Assembly: GCA_946539945.1 (NCBI GenBank)
Contig: CAMNHX010000149.1
Span: forward strand, 1 to 5,152
DNA length: 5,152 nucleotides
Direction of reading: 5' to 3'
Source: an uncultured Desulfobulbus sp.
Lineage (GTDB): Bacteria > Desulfobacterota > Desulfobulbia > Desulfobulbales > Desulfobulbaceae
The translations under genes were made by a program, and so were the position numbers. The notes under the pieces were generated by a model. That model did not search any database, had not been told where the DNA came from, and worked only from the letters and a program-made list of their open reading frames with translations. Positions 1-4,095 of the stretch are shown piece after piece (within the stretch, counting starts at the first letter, position 1; each line of letters begins with the position of its first letter).

Positions 1-1
1 G

Positions 2-727
2 CATAAATATAAAAAATATTCCATGCAACGGAACTTGTTTGAAGTTACCTCACAGAGTTCTTGCGTCAAGGATATTCTTGAACAAAATGTCGATAAAAAA
101 TATGACTGTTCTCAAGAGTTTACCGAACAACTCCACAATGCTATTGGAGAGGATTTGGAGAAATTGCACGGGTATCGTTTGATTGATTATAGGGGTGGGC
201 AGTCCCTCCATTCGTGGGAATTGGGTATCAAGGGAAAATGTTCTCAAGCAGAGAGAGAATTCATGAATTTATTGATTAAAAACAGAAGAAAACATAAATT
301 TGGAACTGAACAGGATGGAAAAAAATTAACTCTTGAACAAATAAAGACTTTTTATAAACAGGACGATATTCTGGAAATCATAGAGTCATTATTACAGAAA
401 AAGTATCTTGCTCTCGAAGAGGGCAAATATAATCCAGTCTGTGGTAATATGTCATTTGAAGTTTTCAAATTTCTTGATCCTGACAGTATTGCAATAACCT
501 TGACCTCATCTGATGCGAATCGCTTGGGAATCATTCAAAACAGGAGGGCGAGAAGAATCACTCCTCGGGAGTGCGCCCGTTTACAGGGTTTTCCTGATTC
601 TTTTCAGCTTCATCATAATGATGCCTGTTCATACAAACATTTAGGGAACTCTGTTTCTGTTCCTGTTATTTCTGCAATATTTGATGACTTTATCAAACAA
701 AACATTGCAAAATTGCAGTGGAGATAA
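2..727 (+). CDS. DNA (cytosine-5-)-methyltransferase, C-terminal part (5' end outside window)
   Basis: The frame is open to the left edge, so the first ATG (23) is probably internal and the gene starts upstream; 241 residues are visible. Seen: a long variable stretch that should be the target recognition domain, ending in ITLTSSDAN (nt 494-520), then motif IX with RRITPRECARLQGFP (nt 551-595) and motif X with HLGNSVSVPV (nt 638-667). This order (recognition domain, IX, X) is that of C5-cytosine methyltransferases of the Dcm/M.HaeIII type, which transfer a methyl group from S-adenosylmethionine to C5 of cytosine in a specific DNA site. The AdoMet-binding motif I and the catalytic Pro-Cys motif IV lie outside the window, so activity and specificity cannot be judged. 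The gene is strongly AT-rich (25% GC in nt 241-300), unlike gpmI downstream. Its last three codons and stop lie inside a direct repeat of the gpmI leader. Whether a restriction enzyme gene accompanies it cannot be seen. Family certain; role as part of a restriction-modification system is inference. Confidence 0.93.
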   Translation, partial: HKYKKYSMQRNLFEVTSQSSCVKDILEQNVDKKYDCSQEFTEQLHNAIGEDLEKLHGYRLIDYRGGQSLHSWELGIKGKCSQAEREFMNLLIKNRRKHKFGTEQDGKKLTLEQIKTFYKQDDILEIIESLLQKKYLALEEGKYNPVCGNMSFEVFKFLDPDSIAITLTSSDANRLGIIQNRRARRITPRECARLQGFPDSFQLHHNDACSYKHLGNSVSVPVISAIFDDFIKQNIAKLQWR

Positions 728-799
728 AGGGATCATCTCTTTGAATCAACTCACAGACTCATTACTTGGGAGGCAACTATGCAGACGCAAATACCGGTA
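716..799 (+). repeat. Direct repeat, left copy of the gpmI leader and start (copy A)
   Basis: This stretch aligns without gaps to 2323-2406 at an offset of 1607; I count 68 of 84 identical positions. The best part is 742-783 (38 of 42 identical), including TGAATCAACTCACAGAC at 742-758, the Shine-Dalgarno GGGAGG (768-773), its 5-base spacing and ATG (779-781). Identity falls off abruptly left of 716, within the methyltransferase coding region, and after about 799. Copy A carries the translation start of gpmI but is followed by unrelated sequence. It is most simply a relic of the gpmI 5' end left by an insertion or recombination. Copy B is the one joined to the functional gene. Confidence 0.9.
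729..739 (+). other. Small hairpin in leader copy A
   Basis: Stem 729-732 pairs with 736-739 (G-C, G-U, G-C, A-T) around the 3-base loop 733-735. It can extend outward by three A-T pairs (726-728 with 740-742). It lies directly behind the methyltransferase stop codon and at the matching place to a hairpin at 2336-2346 in the other repeat copy. The two stems differ at two pairs in a compensating way. Short and weak alone; the comparison is what makes it notable. Confidence 0.4.
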
Positions 800-835
800 T
801 CTCAAAAAAGTCCCTTTTTTATCAGGCAGTTATGA
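779..835 (+). pseudogene. 18-codon stub of the gpmI 5' end
   Basis: Starting at the ATG of repeat copy A, with GGGAGG 5 bases upstream, the frame reads MQTQIPVSQKSPFFIRQL and stops at TGA (833-835). Residues 1-7 (MQTQIPV) match the start of GpmI (MQTQTPV) except at position 5; after that it diverges completely and lacks the LDGWG metal-binding motif. It is a decapitated relic of a gpmI copy, not a phosphoglycerate mutase. Because its initiation signals are intact it may still be translated. Its TGA overlaps an ATG at 832 that is in frame with the acyltransferase (ATGA arrangement), so it could act as a short leader peptide. That coupling is inference. Confidence 0.55.
804..820 (+). other. AT-rich perfect inverted repeat upstream of the acyltransferase
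   Basis: Seven bases (804-810, AAAAAAG) are exactly complementary to 814-820 (CTTTTTT) around a TCC loop. It begins just after the gpmI-like repeat ends and lies inside the 18-codon stub. With only one G-C pair the stem is weak; it could be a weak terminator-like element or a trace of the recombination junction. No function is supported. Confidence 0.35.
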
Positions 836-847
836 ATTCACACAGTC

Positions 848-852
848 GGAGG
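848..852 (+). promoter_or_regulatory. Ribosome binding site choosing the acyltransferase start at 862
   Basis: GGAGG lies 9 bases before ATG 862. In-frame ATGs at 766 and 832 lack a comparable site at good spacing. The ATG at 766 also lies inside the gpmI-like repeat, ahead of that repeat's own Shine-Dalgarno, so its extra residues are unlikely to be native acyltransferase sequence. This favours 862, with 832 possible through overlap with the upstream stub. Confidence 0.6.
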
Positions 853-861
853 CAAGAGGAT

Positions 862-1959
862 ATGGGTGATAACGACAACACCACTACTGCGGGTCAGGTA
901 GGTAAAAAATTCCTTGACCTAGAAGTCATGCGCATTGTCGCGATTTTTTTCGTTATCTTCAATCACACCGGCAAGGATGGCTCTTTGCTGTTCATCAGTC
1001 AGCCGCTGGGAGGAGGCAGATTTTGGTTGTATATGGTGTTGTCTGTTTTCTGTAAGTTTGCAGTTCCCCTGTTTTTTGCCATATCCGGGGCCTTGCTACT
1101 GGGCAGAGAACCCGAACCCTTGGCCAGGCTTTGGCGACGGAGAATTGCACCGATGCTGATTATGTTGGTCGGTATTTCAGCACTGTATTATGTAGCTTAC
1201 ATGGTTGTCTATGGAAACGTCAATTTTGGTATTGCTGATTTTATAGAATCCCTGTGTACAAACAATATTGCTGCTCCATTATGGTTCCTGTATGCTTATA
1301 TATCCTACTTGATAGTTTTGCCTTTTTTACAGTCAATGACAAAATCGTTGAAATATGAACACTATTATTATTTTATGGCCATCGCCGCTGTGTTCAATGG
1401 GATCATTCCTGCCATTGAGTATCTGGCGACAAACGGGGCGTCATTATATAATAATATGTTTAATCAATATTTTATGGTTGCCAATCTTCTGTTGTATCCG
1501 TGTATTGGATATTTTATACAGAATAAATTTGAGATAACTGTAAAAAAATTGATTGTATCTTGGGGAGTCAATGCACTCACTATAGCTTTTACCTGTTTTA
1601 TGACGTTTTGTTCCTATAAAAATAATGGAACACTTCCTGAACTTGATATGAATGTCTTCTATAATAGTTTTTCTTTTATCAATATGATATGCGTATTTAT
1701 GACAATAAAGTACATTTTCATGCGCATTAAATGCAAAAAGATTGAAAACTTTATCTATTTGCTTGGTGGATGCGTATTTGGAATATATATTTTTCACCCT
1801 GCTTTATTAAGAATGAGGTCATTTGTTCTTAAAGATCTCATGGCAATAGGCATGAACGATCTGTTTGCCATTTTGCTTGTCTGCTTCTGCGTTCTCATGA
1901 TAACATTTGGGTTCATCCTGTTGCTCCGAAAGATACCGTTCATGAATCGCGTGTTGTAG
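862..1959 (+). CDS. Membrane acyltransferase, acyltransferase-3 (OafA/WecH-like) family
   Basis: Integral membrane protein of 365 residues from the start at 862 (375 from ATG 832). Seen: after a polar N-terminus comes FLDLEVMRIVAIFFVIFNH, where Arg24 and His35 are separated by ten residues, the R-X10-H signature of acyltransferase-3 proteins. FAVPLFFAISGALLL follows, then repeated hydrophobic segments (about ten in all) and GIYIFHP near the C-terminus, also typical. Length fits the family. Such proteins move acetyl or other acyl groups across or at the inner membrane onto O-antigen, capsule, enterobacterial common antigen or lipids; the substrate here is unknown, as no glycan genes are visible. 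Composition is uneven: 58-63% GC at 961-1020 and 1081-1140 but 20-27% at 1501-1560 and 1681-1740, suggesting a mosaic or imported gene. It sits between two copies of the gpmI leader, so it is probably accessory cargo. Family sure; start and role less so. Confidence 0.88.
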   Translation: MGDNDNTTTAGQVGKKFLDLEVMRIVAIFFVIFNHTGKDGSLLFISQPLGGGRFWLYMVLSVFCKFAVPLFFAISGALLLGREPEPLARLWRRRIAPMLIMLVGISALYYVAYMVVYGNVNFGIADFIESLCTNNIAAPLWFLYAYISYLIVLPFLQSMTKSLKYEHYYYFMAIAAVFNGIIPAIEYLATNGASLYNNMFNQYFMVANLLLYPCIGYFIQNKFEITVKKLIVSWGVNALTIAFTCFMTFCSYKNNGTLPELDMNVFYNSFSFINMICVFMTIKYIFMRIKCKKIENFIYLLGGCVFGIYIFHPALLRMRSFVLKDLMAIGMNDLFAILLVCFCVLMITFGFILLLRKIPFMNRVL

Positions 1960-2009
1960 GCTGAAACGTAGAGTGTACTGCCGTTCCGCATGGCCCTTGC
2001 CGTGTTGCT

Positions 2010-2041
2010 CACTCTTTAGAGTGTTTCTGCTTTGTCTTTTT
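2010..2041 (+). terminator. Possible weak intrinsic terminator after the acyltransferase
   Basis: CACTC (2010-2014) pairs with GAGTG (2019-2023) around the loop TTTA, followed by a T-rich tract ending in five Ts (2037-2041). It lies 50 bases past the stop codon in the right direction. The 5-bp stem is short and the T tract is interrupted by G and C, so strength is doubtful. The same CACTC could instead pair with GAGTG at 1971-1975, since TAGAGTGT occurs both there and at the terminator. Confidence 0.4.
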
Positions 2042-2052
2042 ACTGCTTTCAC

Positions 2053-2180
2053 TGCTTCACTGGAAAGTCTGCATTTCCCGCTTCGCTGGAAAGCCTGAAG
2101 CGCGAAGCGCTGAAGAATCCCACGGAGAATACCGGGAAGACGGCAGGAGATGGACTTGTACTGCTTCGCTGAAAAGTCGT
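2053..2180 (+). repeat. Three degenerate 19-base direct repeats
   Basis: TGCTTCACTGGAAAGTCTG (2053-2071), CGCTTCGCTGGAAAGCCTG (2079-2097) and TGCTTCGCTGAAAAGTCGT (2162-2180) are variants of one word. Spacing is irregular (26 and 83 bases between starts), so this is neither a CRISPR array nor a regular tandem repeat. They look like fragments of a dispersed intergenic repeat. Confidence 0.6.
2079..2109. repeat. Inverted repeat CGCTTCGC / GCGAAGCG
   Basis: Eight bases at 2079-2086 are perfectly complementary to 2102-2109 across a 15-base loop. A competing hairpin, AGCGC-GAA-GCGCT, sits at 2099-2111. The left arm is part of the second 19-base repeat. Probably part of a palindromic intergenic element. 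Confidence 0.55.
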
Positions 2181-2190
2181 TTCGCTCGAC
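2176..2190. repeat. Small stem-loop GTCG / CGAC
   Basis: GTCG (2176-2179) pairs with CGAC (2187-2190) across a 7-base loop. Its left arm overlaps the third 19-base repeat. On the other strand it reads GTCGAGCGAAACGAC, which resembles palindromic units common between bacterial genes. Function unknown. Confidence 0.35.
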
Positions 2191-2231
2191 ATGACATAAA
2201 AAGTGAAAACAGAAATGCTCTAGGTCAATCA

Positions 2232-2256
2232 GCTGTGCCGGGTCAACCCGAACAGC
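2232..2256. repeat. Two-part stem-loop in the spacer
   Basis: GCTGT (2232-2236) pairs with ACAGC (2252-2256); after a small internal loop, CGGG (2239-2242) pairs with CCCG (2247-2250) around TCAA. This is the best-formed hairpin in the spacer. There is no T tract, so it is not a typical terminator; a dispersed repeat or RNA-processing element is more likely. Confidence 0.45.
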
Positions 2257-2322
2257 CAGGGCCAGCATGGACGGACCGGACAGTTTTCTCTTTACAAATT
2301 CCATCTAATACAAGTTTTTATA

Positions 2323-2406
2323 CAGTGGAAATAAAGTAACCATTACCCTGAATCAACTCACAGACCCATTGCCTGGGAGGCAACCATGCAAACACAAACA
2401 CCTGTA
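2323..2406 (+). repeat. Direct repeat, right copy: true gpmI leader and start (copy B)
   Basis: Partner of 716-799, gap-free at an offset of 1607 bases. It contains the 5' leader of gpmI, the Shine-Dalgarno GGGAGG (2375-2380), 5 bases of spacing, ATG 2386 and the first seven codons. Sequence left of 2323 is unrelated to that left of 716, so the repeat marks the edge of the resident gpmI locus. Most differences between the copies are transitions. Confidence 0.9.
2336..2346 (+). other. Hairpin in the gpmI leader, covarying with copy A
   Basis: GTAA (2336-2339) pairs with TTAC (2343-2346) around CCA. At the matching place in the left copy the stem is GGGA with TCTC. The second pair changes from G-U to T-A and the third from G-C to A-T, so pairing is kept although four bases differ. 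This suggests the structure, rather than its sequence, is maintained in the gpmI 5' leader, about 40 bases before the start codon. As a DNA site it is also an 11-base palindrome, so an operator is an alternative. Confidence 0.4.
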
Positions 2407-3942
2407 CTTCTTGCCATTCTGGACGGCTGGGGCATTGCGCCGGACGGTCCGGGCAACGCGCCCCATCTCGCGCAAACCCCGAATCTGGACAGCTTTGTCC
2501 GCGACTTCCCATCCACCCAGCTCACTGCCCACAACGGCGCGGTCGGCCTGCCCGAAGGTCAGATGGGCAACTCTGAAGTTGGTCATCTCAACATTGGCGC
2601 GGGCCGGGTGGTGTATCAGGACTTCACCCGCATCAACAAAGCCATAGAGGACGGCTCCTTTGCCAGCAATGCGGCTCTGAACACGCTTTTCGACACTGTT
2701 GCCAAAGAGGGCGGACGCTTGCATCTTTTGGGCTTGCTCTCGGATGGCGGGGTGCATTCCCACATCAATCACCTGAAGGCCCTTCTTGAGATGGGCGCGA
2801 CCAAGGGGATGCAGGACCGCGTTTTCATTCACTGCTGCATGGATGGGCGCGATACCCCGCCCGAGAGCGGCAAGGGCTACATGGAAGAACTGATGACCAT
2901 CATCCGGGAGAGCGGTTGCGGCAAGGTGGCGACCATCATCGGGCGTTACTGGATCATGGACCGCGACAAGCGCTGGGACCGGGTGGAAACAGCCTGGAAA
3001 GCCCTGATGCAGGGCGAAGGCACAGCAGCAAGTGACCCGGTTCAGGCTGTGGCTGACGCCTACAGTCGCGGCGAGACTGATGAGTTCATCAAGCCGCTTG
3101 TGCTGCAGGTGGACGGCAAGGCCGCAGCCACGGTTCAGGACGGCGATTCGCTCTTTCTCTTCAACTTCCGCGCAGACCGGATGCGCCAACTCTGCCACGC
3201 CCTCACAGACGCAGACTTCACCGGCTTTGACGCAAGCACCCGCCCCAAACTGCGGCAGCTTGTCACCATGACCGAGTATGAGGCGGATTTTCCTTTTCCC
3301 GTGGCCTTTCCGCCCCAGAGCATGATCCATATTCTGGGCGAAACCGCCAGCAAGGCGGGCCTGAAGCAGCTCCGCATTGCGGAAACCGAGAAATACGCCC
3401 ATGTCACCTATTTTTTCAACGGTGGCGCAGAAGAACCCTTTGCCGGTGAGGAACGGGTACTGATCCCCTCGCCCCGGGACGTGGCTACCTATGATCTCAA
3501 GCCGGAGATGAGCGCCCGGGAGATCACGGATACCCTGCTGGCGCGGCTGACCGAGGCAGAACAGGCTGACGCGCCCTTTGCCCTGATTGTGCTCAACTTT
3601 GCCAACGGCGACATGGTGGGGCATACCGGTGTTTTGCCTGCAGCTGTACGGGCCTGTGAGACTGTGGACGCCTGTCTGGGCCGGATACGGGACTTTTTCC
3701 AGACCCGGGGCTGGACCATGCTGATTACCGCAGATCACGGCAACTGCGAGACCATGCTGGACGCGGACGGAGGGCCGCACACGGCGCACACCACCAATCC
3801 CGTGCCCTTCCTCGCAGTGGCGGACAGTCTGAAAGGCGCAAAGCTCCGTGAAGGTGGAGCGCTGCGGGACATTGCGCCTACAGTGCTGCACCTTCTGGGA
3901 CTGCCCAAGCCCCCGGAAATGGACGGTGACTCACTGCTGTGA
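2386..3942 (+). CDS. gpmI: 2,3-bisphosphoglycerate-independent phosphoglycerate mutase
   Basis: Interconverts 3-phosphoglycerate and 2-phosphoglycerate in glycolysis and gluconeogenesis via a phosphoserine intermediate; a cytosolic, manganese-dependent enzyme of the alkaline phosphatase superfamily. The 518 residues match the usual length. Seen in order: LLAILDGWG with metal ligand Asp13; GQMGNSEVGHLNIGAGR with the catalytic Ser63; SDGGVHSH (119-126); MDGRDTPP (152-159); NFRADRMRQL (from 260) for substrate binding; NGDMVGHTG with Asp409 and His413; ADHGNCE with Asp450 and His451; and His468 in the HTAHTTNP stretch. All expected metal and catalytic residues are present, so it should be active. 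ATG 2386 is fixed by GGGAGG 5 bases upstream and by the N-terminus beginning right at the first beta strand. GC is about 57% in the line counted, unlike the genes to the left. Its leader and first codons are duplicated at 716-799. larC follows after 153 bases on the same strand. Confidence 0.98.
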   Translation: MQTQTPVLLAILDGWGIAPDGPGNAPHLAQTPNLDSFVRDFPSTQLTAHNGAVGLPEGQMGNSEVGHLNIGAGRVVYQDFTRINKAIEDGSFASNAALNTLFDTVAKEGGRLHLLGLLSDGGVHSHINHLKALLEMGATKGMQDRVFIHCCMDGRDTPPESGKGYMEELMTIIRESGCGKVATIIGRYWIMDRDKRWDRVETAWKALMQGEGTAASDPVQAVADAYSRGETDEFIKPLVLQVDGKAAATVQDGDSLFLFNFRADRMRQLCHALTDADFTGFDASTRPKLRQLVTMTEYEADFPFPVAFPPQSMIHILGETASKAGLKQLRIAETEKYAHVTYFFNGGAEEPFAGEERVLIPSPRDVATYDLKPEMSAREITDTLLARLTEAEQADAPFALIVLNFANGDMVGHTGVLPAAVRACETVDACLGRIRDFFQTRGWTMLITADHGNCETMLDADGGPHTAHTTNPVPFLAVADSLKGAKLREGGALRDIAPTVLHLLGLPKPPEMDGDSLL

Positions 3943-3978
3943 GCGGTTTTTTCGCCTGTTGCCAGGCAAAAAAACCGC
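3943..3978 (+). other. Long hairpin directly after the gpmI stop codon
   Basis: GCGGTTTTTT (3943-3952) pairs with AAAAAACCGC (3969-3978) and GCCTG (3954-3958) with CAGGC (3963-3967), with a C-A mismatch between the two parts and the loop TTGC: 15 base pairs in all. The first stem base is the base right after the TGA. No T tract follows on either strand because the T run is inside the stem, so it is not a textbook intrinsic terminator. It may protect the gpmI mRNA 3' end or lower read-through into larC. Confidence 0.6.
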
Positions 3979-3990
3979 ACCAGAGGCAGC

Positions 3991-4056
3991 CTCGCCGGAG
4001 AACTTGAGCGTTTCCACAGGGTATCCAAGTCCGGGGACAGTCAGGTTCCCGGCGAG
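3991..4056 (+). other. Structured spacer upstream of larC
   Basis: CTCGCCGG (3991-3998) is perfectly complementary to CCGGCGAG (4049-4056). After one bulged A, GAAC (4000-4003) pairs with GTTC (4045-4048), giving 12 base pairs closing a 41-base interior (4004-4044) with weak further pairing. It lies 40-105 bases before the larC start. A T6 run (4075-4080) sits between it and the larC ribosome binding site but not adjacent to the stem. It could be a folded leader or small RNA; I do not recognise it as a known riboswitch class. Confidence 0.45.
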
Positions 4057-4086
4057 ACAAACAGGACAGAGAGCTTTTTTCTTCAC

Positions 4087-4090
4087 GGAG
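4087..4090 (+). promoter_or_regulatory. Ribosome binding site of larC
   Basis: GGAG ends 5 bases before ATG 4096. It fixes the start where homology to the LarC N-terminus begins; the next in-frame ATG (residue 16) lies inside the conserved FSGISGDM motif and would be too short. Confidence 0.7.
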
Positions 4091-4095
4091 CGAGT

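Larger units (their letters stand above)
1960..2322. other. Non-coding, repeat- and stem-loop-rich spacer between acyltransferase and gpmI
   Basis: About 360 bases with no convincing gene. The longest frame across it runs on the minus strand, overlaps the acyltransferase 3' end, has no ribosome binding site and resembles no family I know. The block instead contains a possible terminator (2010-2041), three copies of a 19-base word around CTTCGCTGGAAAG (2053-2180) and several inverted repeats (2079-2109, 2176-2190, 2232-2256). This texture is like that of dispersed intergenic repeat elements. Its right end must also contain the gpmI promoter, but I cannot pick a well-spaced pair of -35 and -10 boxes. 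Confidence 0.6.

Noticed and set aside
766..861. N-terminal extension of the acyltransferase to ATG 766
   Set aside because: The first part lies in the gpmI-leader repeat and reads its ribosome binding site as codons. The ATG at 862 has a better ribosome binding site and starts where family homology would be expected.
2053..2180. CRISPR-like repeats
   Set aside because: Only three degenerate copies with unequal spacing and no uniform spacers.
1819..2304. A 161-codon minus-strand reading frame across the spacer and the acyltransferase 3' end
   Set aside because: It overlaps a clear gene for about 140 bases, has no ribosome binding site before its ATG, shows no domain I recognise and is largely made of the short repeats in the spacer.
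2291..2324. A gpmI promoter from TTTACA (2291-2296) and TATACA (2319-2324)
   Set aside because: The 22-base gap is too long for a normal sigma-70 promoter, and alternative boxes with 16-18 base spacing are poor. A promoter must be near, but I cannot place it.
716..2406. The flanking repeats as transposon ends or a target-site duplication
   Set aside because: The copies are long, 19% diverged and contain a gene start. No transposase or terminal inverted repeats are visible between them.
2353..3891. A long (512-codon) open frame antisense to gpmI
   Set aside because: Typical of the opposite strand of a GC-rich gene. gpmI has all catalytic motifs in its frame, while the antisense translation shows no family resemblance.
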